Source of the DNA: Liopterus haemorrhoidalis
Lineage: Eukaryota > Arthropoda > Insecta > Coleoptera > Dytiscidae
Direction: 5' to 3'
Length of the DNA stretch: 64,000 bases
Assembly (NCBI GenBank): GCA_963971575.1
Contig: OZ020611.1
Coordinates: 181,352,071 to 181,416,070, forward strand
The notes below the pieces were generated by a model. The model did not search any database and was not told the DNA's origin. It saw nothing but the letters and a program-made list of their open reading frames with translations. Positions 55,442 to 64,000 of the stretch are shown here, in pieces. The stretch's first letter is position 1. Each line of letters opens with the position of its first letter. A program made the position numbers and the translations under genes.

Positions 55442-55960
55442 CCGACACTGATTTATTTATTTATTTATTTATTGGTTTAAGTACACTACAGGCCAATGCC
55501 TTAAATGGTACATAAAAAAAATATTTATATACATGACACTTATATAAAACAAACATATTAATTAGTGAAGATACAATAGAAATGTTATATAAAAGATAAT
55601 AAAACAAAAGAAAAGAAAAGACCAAATTTCAATATGTAATAATTAATATCTAAATTCCAAGATTAACTATGAAAAATAAATAATAAACAATAATAATAAA
55701 AAAGATGCAATTATAATCAAATTTTTTTAATAAGTGATTTGAATTGTTGAAGTGTTAGACAAAATATATCAACAAATTCAGGTAGCTTATTAAAACTTCT
55801 AGTGAGTTTATTTAATATTGAATTTTGTCCATACAAAGTGTGACTAGTATCAAGATGTAAAAGTTGATTCTGGTACTGTATCCCGGTATTCTAAATTTAA
55901 ATAGTTTCAGTACATCAGGTGCATCAATACAACTTGTCAAGCAGGGAGAAATAAGAAGGT
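55442..55960 (-). pseudogene. LINE 3' end with TTTA tail
   Basis: The minus strand reads LTSCIDAPDVLKLFKFRIPG then, after a shift, SHTLYGQNSILNKLTRSFNK and LPEFVDIFCLTLQQFKSLIK. This is the C-terminal block of jockey/CR1-like LINEs. The 3' tail (TTTA)n is at 55450-55473. It begins exactly where the mariner at 54463-55425 breaks off, so it probably truncated that element. Confidence 0.7.
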
Positions 55961-55964
55961 CAGG

Positions 55965-56530
55965 ACTATAGGGGTACCAAGCTACCTGAAGGGAGAAAGA
56001 GGAAGGTCAGGAGGGAGAGTTAGGAGGATTGCGAGACTAAGGTGGAGGAATGAAGAGAGAGGAAATAGATATTGGAGGAAACAGCAGGATAAGATGTGCA
56101 GGATGTGCAGGGAGGAGAAAGAAGATATAGAGCACCTCGCGAAGAGGTGTAGGGAGATGACAGTGTGGTCGGGGTGCACATTAGACCTGTTGCACGAAGA
56201 TGGAAAGGGAGAGGTGGGCGAGGAAACTAGAAGTAAAATGGATTGTGATTGGAGAAAGTTAACAGGAAGGGGTAAAGGAAGGAAAGATGAGGCCCGGTGG
56301 GAAGCAGAAAAGGGGAAAAGGAAGGAAGGAAGAGGCCCGGTGGGAAGCAGAAAAGGGGAAAAGGAAGGAAGGAAGAGGCCCGGTGGGAAGCAGAAAAGGG
56401 GAAATGGAAGGAAGGAAGGGGGCTGAGGTTACCTGGATATGGGGAGGAAGGAAGGGATATAGGAGGAGAGGTGAAGAAATGGTTGGAAGGGAAGAGAATG
56501 GAATAAAATAAATAGTAATGTAAAGCAATG
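55965..56530 (+). pseudogene. R1-like LINE C-terminus and 3' UTR
   Basis: The frame reads YLKGERKRKVRRES, then RDLRWRNEERGNRYWRKQQD and the zinc knuckle CRMCREEKEDIEHLAKRC (C-x2-C-x8-H-x4-C). This is the same order and spacing as in 6703-7040 but from a more GA-rich subfamily. The GA-rich 3' UTR holds a 43-bp tandem repeat and ends near GGAATAAAATAAATAG. It lies between two minus-strand LINE remnants. Confidence 0.75.
56289..56417 (+). repeat. 43-bp GA-rich tandem repeat, three copies
   Basis: Units start GAGGCCCGGTGGGAAGCAGA at 56289, 56332 and 56375. The period is not a multiple of three, so all three frames stay open and mimic long ORFs on both strands. It lies in the 3' UTR of the R1-like LINE. 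Confidence 0.9.
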
Positions 56531-56534
56531 TACA

Positions 56535-57000
56535 TCTCATATGTGTGTTTAATAGGACGTTGGGATGTTGATAGAGATGTTTTGTAATTGTAGTAAATAC
56601 CCTAAACACCGAAAGGTCGAGGGATAATAAAGGATTAATATTACAACCTGTCAAGATTTTATGTGTAAAACAAAGTTGCGACTTGCTTCGTCTGCTGCAG
56701 AGACTTTCAAAGTTTAACATAAACAATCTATCCAAATATGTATATTCATTTTTATTTATTTTTAATTTTAAAAAAATATAATTTTTTTCGACTCTCTCAA
56801 TTCGATCTACATAACATGTCTGATTTGGAGACCATACAATACTGCAATATTCGAGGTTACTACGTACAAGTGAATCATAGAGATATATAATAGCATTTAT
56901 GTTTATAAATCCTTTAGATTGTCTTATGACAAAGCCACATATTTTATAAGATTTTTTTTAAATATTCTCTATATGCAGACTGAAATTTAATTTGTACACA
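56535..57000 (-). pseudogene. LINE reverse-transcriptase C-terminal fragment
   Basis: The minus strand reads LYDSLVRSNLEYCSIVWSPN, QTCYVDRIERVEKNYIFLKL, then MLNFESLCSRRSKSQLCFTH and KILTGCNINPLLSLDLSVF. This is the thumb/connection region of jockey/CR1-like RTs ('LVR..LEY.S.VW.P', 'RIERVQ..F', 'RR'). It ends where the R1-like fragment begins. Confidence 0.75.
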
Positions 57001-57640
57001 ATTTTAAAACTTACGTGTTATACAAAAGATAAATGCCTCTTTAACTCTAAATAATAAAAAGTCTGCACAAACTGTAGCGGCTATGAACCTCTTAACACTT
57101 AAATTCCTTTCAAAAGCCCAGCTTTGTCAGAAAAACATTAATTCAGTAGGAAGAACTAGTACATACGTTACAAAGGCTAGTGGGCGCGGATGAAATATCT
57201 AGCGGTGGTTGTAGGTGAGTGATTTCCTTTTCCCTCGCCCCGCTGATGTGCAGATAAAGCATGAGTTGATCGGTGAGTGTGTGTCGTTGGCCCACGCCTC
57301 TGTCCGATCCCATCATCAGATACACGGGACTTCAATAGCCCGGATCAGTCCGGACCAACCCGGACCAACCCGCATTCACAACTAATTGAAACCTCTTCAA
57401 TCTCAACATTTCACCGGCTCTTTACATTGACTTCATGTGTGATGGTTAAACATGTCATCATACTTATTGATTTGTAACATATCTAGTTTCATTCCATTCA
57501 TTCAATACCATTTAGAAAATTTATTTTAATACAGTTTATGGATTCATTACTTTGAATATGTACACGATAGTACGAGGTAGATGCCCAATGTTTATGACCT
57601 AATTAGGTTCTAGGGGTGATAGAAATAAGAGACCAGTACC
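57001..57640. other. Intergenic, nothing recognised
   Basis: A short direct repeat CGGACCAACC(CG) occurs at 57351-57370. No gene seen. Confidence 0.4.
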
Positions 57641-57734
57641 ATTTTTAGGGTTTTGCAGCTATGACCAAAAAACACTTATAACGTCATTCATGTGTCTGCC
57701 TACCTGTCTCTCTGTCTATCTGTCTATCTATATC

Positions 57735-57765
<31 letters not shown>

Positions 57766-57840
57766 ATCTGTCTGTCTGCCTGTCTGCTTGCTTGCCTGTC
57801 TGCCTGTCTTTCTATCTGTCTGTCAAAAGTTTAATAATGT
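57641..57840 (+). mobile_element. HINE-2 copy 4, 5' end with GTCT microsatellite
   Basis: TTTTTAGGGTTTTGCAGCTA then TGACCAAAAAACACTTATAA matches the 5' end of HINE-2 copy 3 (37688 reading downward). A long GTCT/GCCT/ATCT microsatellite runs to about 57825. The 3' half and hairpin are absent. Confidence 0.65.
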
Positions 57841-58004
57841 ACATTGATAGGAACCTTCTATTTTGGTAAATTTCTTTATTTTAATATGATATTTGCAAAA
57901 AAAGTGCTAGATAATCTTTTGCCCCCACACCTTATAACCCTAGATTGTCAATCCAAAAATCTGATAAAATTCTGAGTAATATATATATATATATATTTAT
58001 ATAA

Positions 58005-58368
58005 GAGGAAATAAAAATTCTTGAATACTCGTCAAAAGTTTATTTATAAAATATCAAGAGACGTTTCGACTGGTAAATCCAGTCATCCTCAGTCTATAAA
58101 TAAAAATTACAATTGTAAAATACAAAAAATAGTAAAAAAGAAAAGTATTATTTTAACAAAAAAAAAAAATAAGTAAATTAAAATTGATAAATTAGTGTAA
58201 ATAGTAAAATAGAAAATAATTTAAACCTATTAATTGAAAATAATTATAAAAAGTTATAGAAAATAAGTGTTCTTAACTAGACAGCTTCTTACTGGATTTA
58301 CCAGTCGAAACGTCTCTTGATATTTTATAAATAAACTTTTGACGAGTATTCAAGAATTTTTATTTCCT
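58005..58368. repeat. Inverted pair of Penelope-like ends
   Basis: Left arm 58005-58085 and right arm about 58288-58368 are near-perfect inverse copies. They share AGGAAATAAAAATTCTTGAA, TATTTTATAAAT and the module CTGGATTTACCAGTCGAAAC. With CTGAGGATGA (left arm, minus strand) this resembles the hammerhead-like core of PLE terminal repeats. About 200 bp of A-rich DNA separates the arms. No coding region. Confidence 0.65.
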
Positions 58369-58375
58369 CCTACAT

Positions 58376-59560
58376 TTTTCGTCAAGAACAACAATCCAAC
58401 TATATATATATTAATGTGAACCAGAACAGTACAACAGGACTTTCTGATAAAATTAATTATTTTTTCAATTCATGGCAAAATTATGGCTGCTATACTATAC
58501 TACTACATTATTGTATTTATGGCTAAGTAAATATAATATCAAGTTTTTAATATCTGATAATAAAACGAATACTTTTCCGCGAGCTACGTTTTATAATGCA
58601 AATTGCATTGCGAACATGATTGAACATGAGTTTTTTATTTAAAATTTATTGTGAATTTTCGCAAATCATTTAAATTTAGTTTTCAAATTTTCAATTGCGC
58701 TCGTTATGTCAAAAAAGTTACCCAATTCTGATATAGCTAATAAAAAAAAAACATCTCGAACGGGTCCGCGTGTTCTATAAGTTTAAAAACCGCTGCCCTA
58801 TATATAATCCAAAAAGTGGTAACAATTTTCAAAAAACAGATACAATAGTTCAGCACTGTCAGTCCATGTATCTTTTTCTTTATAAGAGTATAAAGTTCTA
58901 TTTTAAATCGGTTTGAAGGGATGAAAGAAATTTGGACTTCCAAAAGCGATTAGAAGGACGTTTGCAGCATTTACTAGCTTCAGCACTGGACAATTTCGAC
59001 AAATATATATTTACAAAAAAAAACCTCAGTTAGAACTGATATACAAAATCAAAAAAAAAAAAAAAACTAATTTATAAAAGTGAACAACCTTGTCCTTATT
59101 ACGATAAACGAGAAATTCATAATTCTTCAACGTAGAATATAAGGCCTTATTTTCTTTTTGTGAACGAAAAGCTAAATTCACCCGTAGTAGAATTTGCTCT
59201 TTCTTCGTTGTGGATTTTTTTTTATCAACCTTCTTGGTCTAGATTGTGTACTGTATTATTATTAAATAACTGCTGGTGCACGTTACCTCACTACTATCCG
59301 AGTAAGAAATATTTGCCTGCCCGCGCCTGTTTTTATTTTCAAAAACATTACCCGAAAATATCCCGCATTTCAAAATAATAAATTTGACCAAAATCGGTCT
59401 CTGAGCAACTACATAACTTTTTCTTAGTTTAATATTACTATATATAACTACTTTTCAATGAACACATTGATACAATTGTTAAAAAAACAATAAGCTACTG
59501 GGCTTCGTTTTGAGAACTTCCAAATCGTTTCAGCATATAAAATCAATTATTTTGCTATGT
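58376..59560. other. Intergenic; one hAT-like terminus
   Basis: 58757-58800 (CGAACGGGTCCGCGTGTTCT ... AACCGCTGCCCTATA) resembles 23829-23872 and a hAT right end. Nothing else recognised. Confidence 0.4.
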
Positions 59561-59568
59561 AATTCAAT

Positions 59569-59655
59569 TGTTAGACCTTAGCTAGCGTATGCTATTTCTA
59601 TTTGGAATCCTCAATATTCCAAACACACCAAACGAATAGAACGTATTGTAAACGA
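59569..59655 (+). pseudogene. LINE RT scrap
   Basis: One frame reads VRP, stop, LAYAISIWNPQYSKHTKRIE then RIVN, the 'LVRP.LEYA...WNPQY...RIERIQ' segment of jockey/CR1-like RTs. Only about 30 residues remain. Confidence 0.6.
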
Positions 59656-59779
59656 TCAAGGAACATTAATTAGGCAGGCCGCAAAATATTTAAGTCATGC
59701 GGGTTGCCAACTTCGGAAAACTTGGAAAAGCCATGGAGATGGGGAAAAAATACACTTACCTATAGGTTAGTCGTTCAAT

Positions 59780-60548
59780 CAACGCAGTTGGTTATTTGAA
59801 CCGAAGAAACAAGCGATCGTTTTCTTGGAAGTTCTTCGTGAACGAACAACTTTTGTGAGTTTTGGTTCATCTTGGAAGACCCAAACAGTGCATTGTTGCT
59901 TAGTTTCCAGTTCATATGAATAAACCCAAATTTCGTCACTTGTAACGATGTTGTATACGGATTTTGCAGTGCTTAGGTTGCATTTTTTTTAGCATTTCAT
60001 TACACCAATCAACACGAGCCTTTTTTTGAGCTTCGATCAAATTATGCGGAATCCATCGGAACAGACTCTTTTCACAGCTAAATGTTCATACAAAAACGAA
60101 TGTATTGCAGTCTGCGATGTCCCAAAGGATGCCTCTATCTCACAGTAAGTCACATGCCAATCTTCTTCAATCATTTTGCGCACAGTATCAATGTTTTTTT
60201 GAATTACAACCGATTTTGGTCCACCTTCACAAGTTTCATCACTGACGGACGCACAATCACGACGAAATTCTGCAAACCATTTGTAAACAGTCTTTTCTTA
60301 TGATGCTTCATTATCAAAAATTGAACAAAGCAAATCAATGCATTGTTGTTGAGTTAGGTCTTCACGAGTAATATCCATTTTTTCACAAATATATTTTTTA
60401 AACACTCACTGTCAACAAACTACTCGGACAATTTATAAGCTTCCACTGATTTCACAATAACAAATGTCAAATTTTACTAATATAGTAATGGCATATTTCA
60501 ATATTTCCATCTAGTGATCATTTGTATAAACATAAAAGATAACCCTCG
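59780..60548 (-). pseudogene. mariner transposase, C-terminus deleted
   Basis: The right terminus CCCTCG with TA at 60549-60550 matches the family TIR (TACGAGGGTT). The minus strand from 60377 reads MDITREDLTQQQCIDLLCSI, a stop, TVYKWFAEFRRDCASVSDE, VVIQKNIDTVRKMIEEDWHV and YNIVTSDEIWVYSYELETKQ (first catalytic Asp in TSDE). It ends near IACFFG; the second and third Asp are lost. A few stops. Confidence 0.8.
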
Positions 60549-60550
60549 TA

Positions 60551-61530
60551 TGAAACAACTGTACTACGCTAAAAATGATTGCGTTAAAATGAACCAGGAT
60601 CAGAAAACGGAAATGGAATCGGTATGGGAAAATATTGACTTGCTTGTATCTGTAAGGCAGGGCGACCAAATAGAAGGCGACCACATGGGCGAATAGGTCG
60701 AACAAATAGAACAAAATCCAGTCAAAAGAATATTAAAAGATCAGCGAGAAGAAGAAGAAATATGAATAATCTCTGTCAGATTGGCATTTGGACTTGAGTT
60801 CGTAATTTAGAGTTTTTAAATAAATTTCCGTTAAAGAGGATTTTCTACTTACCGTCAAGTTTGTCTTTTCACTGTTACATTTTATTTTATATTTGAAGGG
60901 AAAAGTATAAAATACCGTAATAAATCTAATAAACTGCATCCAACATAATGAAATTAATGTCATATCATTACGACTGTCAAATCGTAACTGTTGTTAAAAC
61001 AGATATAAAACTATGAATGCATAAAAGTTGTGAAATAAACAGAAGCAACTGTGAATTGCTGTGTGGAGCCATGAGCCATACGCCAGTCTCTCGAAGTCGT
61101 TTAAGAGAGAGAGTGAAGCTCCGACTCAGTCCATTCCCATGGGCCTTACAAACTTTCTCAATTATTCTCTTTTCACTCTGCCATCTGCTATATTACGGAT
61201 TATATGAGGTATTTACTGTATTTTCTATTCCCTTTCTGCACTTAACAACACAACTATAAGTTTCAGAGATATTCACTCACATTGTCTCCTAACTTTAACT
61301 TAAGAAAGTCAAACATTTGAATAAGGTGCATAGTTTCACTAAACTGAAACCAAAAGTAAAATAGAGTAATTGGAGAGAAAATACATGTAAATAGTTGAGT
61401 TTGATTTATTTATTTAGTTTTTAAATTTTTTAATTTATATCAATCGCATCATATCGGTGATATTGGCGGCCAACTAATTTATAGCAGAGGACGATATATT
61501 CATAAATATAGTGTAATTGTGTAATATAGT
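60551..61530. other. Intergenic, nothing recognised
   Basis: Short frames (60514-60696, 61017-61259) have no recognisable motif. Confidence 0.4.
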
Positions 61531-62615
61531 CAGTGTTGTAATAGATACATTTGAAAATTTATCTAGATACAGATACAGATACTTGAGGAAAATGTATCTA
61601 GATGCAGATACAGATACAAATTTTAAAAAGTATCTAGATACAGATACATTTTTTTTTACAATGTATCTAGATACTTCAAGATACTTTTAAGATACTTTCG
61701 GAAAAATGAAAACACCACAAAAAAAAAATAACTAGAGCAAGGAATATATTTGTTCACAATAGAAAATAAGTTATGCACTATTATTACTCTTAAAATAAAT
61801 ACAAATAGCCTTTGAAGCTGTGTGTCAGAAATATTGACTAACTATATACCTATGTAATCTTTAAAAAAATCACTTTTTTATTCCAATTTCAGCGGATATC
61901 TCGAACATTTTTTGTTCGCTAATAAATTACTGATTATTAAATGAGTATTTAGGATGACAAAAATAAAACAACAATTTTATTTATTATATTTTTCTTTATT
62001 TAATTCACATTTATAAAATTAATACTTATTCTTAGATTAGATAATTACTTAATGGTTGTTTTACTTAACCTTTGTTAATAAAATTATTTAATTTTTTTTT
62101 ATTTATTATTTTTTTAAATTTATTCAGAGCTGGAAATACAATTACACTTTATTAAAATTTTATAGATAAAAATAAATTAAATAAATAAATAAATTATAAG
62201 TTTGAGAATTATGATAAAATACAGGTTCTATATATAATTAATTAAATTTTGGAAAACATTCTTTTATTTTTTCCTTTTTTTTTTTTAAATAAAAAATAAA
62301 AAAATAAATAAAAAATAGAAGAATGTTTTGCAAAATTTAATCAATTACATATAGAACTTGTATTTTATCATAATTCTCAAACTTATAATTTATTTATTTA
62401 ATTTATTTTTATCTATAAAATTTTAATAAAATGTAATTGTATTACCAACTTGAAAAATCGTATGGACATATTTTGTAAAAAGACCTTGAAAAAGACAAAA
62501 TAGGAAAGTATCTGAAAAAAGTACCTGAAATACAGATACTTAGATACTGATTTAAATATCTAGATACAGATACAGATACATTATTTAAAATGTACCTAGA
62601 TACATTACAACACTG
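61531..62615. mobile_element. hAT-type element, 8-bp TSD, containing a long hairpin
   Basis: CAGTGTTGTAAT and ATTACAACACTG termini, with AATATAGT duplicated at 61523-61530 and 62616-62623. Both subterminal regions are packed with TATCTAGATACAGATAC motifs, the usual hAT transposase-binding repeats. No transposase frame. The middle holds the inverted repeat at 62133-62447. Confidence 0.95.
62133..62447. repeat. Inverted repeat with ~130-bp arms
   Basis: Left arm about 62135-62275 (ACAATTACACTTTATTAAAA, TTATAAGTTTGAGAATTATG) is mirrored by about 62318-62447 (CATAATTCTCAAACTTATAA), with about 40 bp of A/T between. Near-perfect pairing. It could be a foldback element inserted in the hAT. Confidence 0.85.
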
Positions 62616-62639
62616 AATATAGTCATACGTTATTTAAAT

Positions 62640-62812
62640 TCATACTGTAGTCAAACAATCAGATGACATGTCACCTTTGCTCTTTAACCTCGTGCTGGAT
62701 GGTGTTACAAAAAGTCCAAGATGCCAACCACCGTGATTTATTGCTCAATGGGTACCACAGGATTTGAGGGTATGCAGATGACCTGGATATTATTTCAAAT
62801 AAGGTTAGTTAT
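62640..62812 (+). pseudogene. LINE reverse-transcriptase palm fragment
   Basis: Reads VVKQSDDMSPLLFNLVLDGV and, after one shift, VQDANHRDLLLNGYHRI, stop, GYADDLDIISNKV. This is the 'G..QGD.LSPLLFNLVL' and catalytic YADD region of an RT. It ends at an AAT repeat. May belong to the same LINE family as the 3' UTR that follows. Confidence 0.75.
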
Positions 62813-62837
62813 GTTATATAAATAATAATAATAATAA

Positions 62838-63019
62838 CATTCGCAGGGGAAGTTCTTAATGGCCATAACACCTGGCTATTTGTTAAGCTTTCGGGCCTGA
62901 TGATCCCGCGAACCCTCAATCACGCAAGGGAAGTTCGCAATGATCGCAACATCTGACCATATCGAGCTTTTGGGCCTGATTATCCCACGTAACCCTGAAT
63001 AATAATAATAATAATAATC
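62838..63019 (+). repeat. ~80-bp tandem dimer ending in an AAT tail (LINE 3' end)
   Basis: Two similar units, CGCAGGGGAAGTTCTTAATG ... GAACCCTCAAT and CGCAAGGGAAGTTCGCAATG ... GTAACCCTGAAT, are followed by (AAT)n at 62999-63018. A short (AAT)n also precedes them. Looks like a LINE 3' UTR with a microsatellite tail. Confidence 0.6.
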
Positions 63020-63185
63020 GGGGTACGGCGGTATTTTGACCGAAAATGCAGAGCGCCCTTTCCCTCCGTATCGCTATCACAGTGCTACCACGGCAGGAAC
63101 CAATGGGGGGTAACGTCGACCCTACCATCTGGTCGATGAATCCTGCCACCGTTTCATGGGGCCAACCTTCCCATGAAACGTATAA
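63020..63185 (+). promoter_or_regulatory. Presumed LINE 5' leader with hairpin
   Basis: GC-rich leader of the LINE that follows. GTTTCATGGG (63151-63160) pairs with CCCATGAAAC (63170-63179) around a 9-nt loop, 7 bases before the start codon. An internal promoter or ribozyme is possible, but nothing in the sequence proves it. Confidence 0.45.
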
Positions 63186-63602
63186 ATGGTGCCAGGAAAT
63201 ATAAGAAACCATACAGCTTCCCACAACGGGTCCTTCTCGGATGGGAACCCACAAACAGTTGGGCGAAGCTACAATCCCGCTAGCCGGGCCTGCCACAGGT
63301 GGACATCCGAGGAGCAGGAAGACCTGCTTCAGGTTTACGAGGCAGCGTCACCCCATCGCAGGGGCTACATGGTCAGAGTCCACTCACAATGGTGTGAAAA
63401 TCATCCCGAGCTGGACTTCATGACACAACAAAATCTGCGCGACCAAGTAGCACGCCTGCGACGGAGGATGAGGCGATCGAGACGAAGAGAGTCGAGAAGG
63501 TTGTCCCAAATACAGCCATCGACACCTGTAAGCCTACCAACGGCAGATGGGCAGATAGCCACTGGGTCTTCCCCAGTTAATGCAGGAATAACATCCTCTT
63601 AA
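63186..63602 (+). CDS. LINE N-terminal protein with Myb/SANT-like domain
   Basis: 138 codons. Residues about 36-90 contain CHRWTSEEQEDLLQVYEAAS, GYMVRVHSQWCENHPEL and LRDQVARLRRRMRRSRRRES. These resemble the 'RWT.EE...L...Y ... GY..R....W....P ... L..Q...I.+' DNA-binding domain at the N-terminus of some non-LTR retrotransposon polyproteins. A basic stretch and a Ser/Pro/Thr-rich tail follow. The gene ends in TAA (63600-63602), but the same frame stays open to the window end. The stop may be a nonsense mutation or a boundary between two ORFs. Clade not assigned. Confidence 0.6.
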   Translation: MVPGNIRNHTASHNGSFSDGNPQTVGRSYNPASRACHRWTSEEQEDLLQVYEAASPHRRGYMVRVHSQWCENHPELDFMTQQNLRDQVARLRRRMRRSRRRESRRLSQIQPSTPVSLPTADGQIATGSSPVNAGITSS

Positions 63603-64000
63603 CCGGAAAAAAATCGCGAGGATTTTCTAGCCCTTCTCTCGCCTCATTCTGAACGCACCCGACTTGGACACAATAAGTTCAAAGTTCGTGCTGATGACCT
63701 CACGCGATTGACCAAGCAAATTTCCCCTCAGAGTAGTCTCTGGGAAATCGACTGTGCTGTATACGCTGCAGCAGCTGTGCTGACGCCAAAACGGACTTTG
63801 GCCTCTAAGGCTTTTAACGGTAAACTGCGTATACAGCAATTAGAGAAGAAAATGACGCGTTCACGCCAGGAAGTTTCTCATATTCAGTGTGCTATTGATG
63901 CTTTACGAAGTATTAAGCCGCTAAGTACGAATACTAAGCGTATATTACATCAATTGCGCATAAAGCATCACACACTGAATTTTTCCACTCTCTCTCTGCT
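63603..64000 (+). CDS. LINE polyprotein, continuing past the window end (partial)
   Basis: In the same frame as the preceding gene and open for about 132 codons without a stop: DFLALLSPHSERTRLGHNKF, VRADDLTRLTKQISPQSSLW, EIDCAVYAAAAVLTPKR, then a helical, basic segment IQQLEKKMTRSRQEVSHIQC. A block of this kind (short helices, 'L...A..V..L', then a basic coiled region) precedes the RT in some LINEs with a Myb-like N-terminus. The first in-frame ATG is at 63859. The RT would lie beyond the window. Confidence 0.55.

Noticed and set aside
56227..56735. Long Pro/Ser/Phe-rich frames on the minus strand
   Set aside because: Produced by the 43-bp GA-rich tandem repeat read backwards. Only the part upstream of 56545 is a genuine LINE remnant.
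57720..57830. Independent microsatellite locus
   Set aside because: The preceding AGGGTTTTG ... TGACCAAAAAAC matches the HINE-2 5' end, so the repeat belongs to that element.
62916..63296. 126-codon minus-strand ORF
   Set aside because: Antisense to the LINE leader and Myb-like ORF; it spans the junction between two repeats.

Overview
The window looks like AT-rich insect DNA with no recognisable host gene. Almost everything interpretable is transposable-element debris: tRNA-derived SINEs, LINEs of several clades, Tc1/mariner, hAT, PIF/Harbinger and pogo/Tigger DNA transposons, a Penelope-like element (PLE), a Crypton-type recombinase remnant, and two families of non-autonomous Helentrons (HINE, DINE-1-like). 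A short TTAGG array, the element mix and the mariner types fit an arthropod, most likely an insect. A hemipteran is possible, but I cannot show it. No rRNA gene, CRISPR array, operon or bacterial feature was seen.

Layout. 0-4 kb: tail of a HINE-2 element, a TA-flanked MITE, a SINE, a TIR-bounded element carrying a cysteine-rich gene, and a mariner relic. 4.9-7.9 kb: an R1-like LINE split by a second LINE, then an RTE-type LINE start. 8-13.6 kb: a DDE element with TIRs, a Harbinger-type MITE, a poly-A LINE, HINE-1, a Tc1 element holding a SINE, and a mariner relic. 15-17.4 kb: SINE, foldback element and RNase H LINE remnant. 18.2-22 kb: a mariner split by a LINE, which is itself split by HINE-1 and by a hAT element. 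25.9-26.9 kb: an RTE LINE split by HINE-1. 30.3-34.1 kb: HINE-1 split by a PLE that contains a Harbinger element (with a further insertion) and a TTAA-flanked MITE. 35.6-40 kb: an R2-like fragment, HINE-2, and a LINE with a 14-bp target-site duplication (TSD). 40.7-47.4 kb: a MADF locus, Tigger, a Harbinger containing a mariner, a hAT containing HINE-1, and a nearly whole mariner. 49.2-52.9 kb: the best-preserved LINE and a Crypton-like remnant split by a hAT. 53.7-60.5 kb: truncated LINE 3' ends, mariners, an R1-like LINE with a 43-bp tandem repeat, and an inverted pair of PLE-like ends. 61.5-64 kb: a hAT holding a long hairpin, then the 5' end of a LINE that runs off the window.

The nesting can be dated in relative terms because many TSDs and TIRs are still readable. 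HINE-1 recurs in A/T runs inside other elements, and removing one copy restores an RTE reading frame exactly. The most unusual points are the HINE-2 family with an internal tRNA-like pol III promoter, the cysteine-rich gene enclosed by TIRs, and the PLE with inverted flanking arms. All calls come from reading the sequence by eye; no database search was possible.
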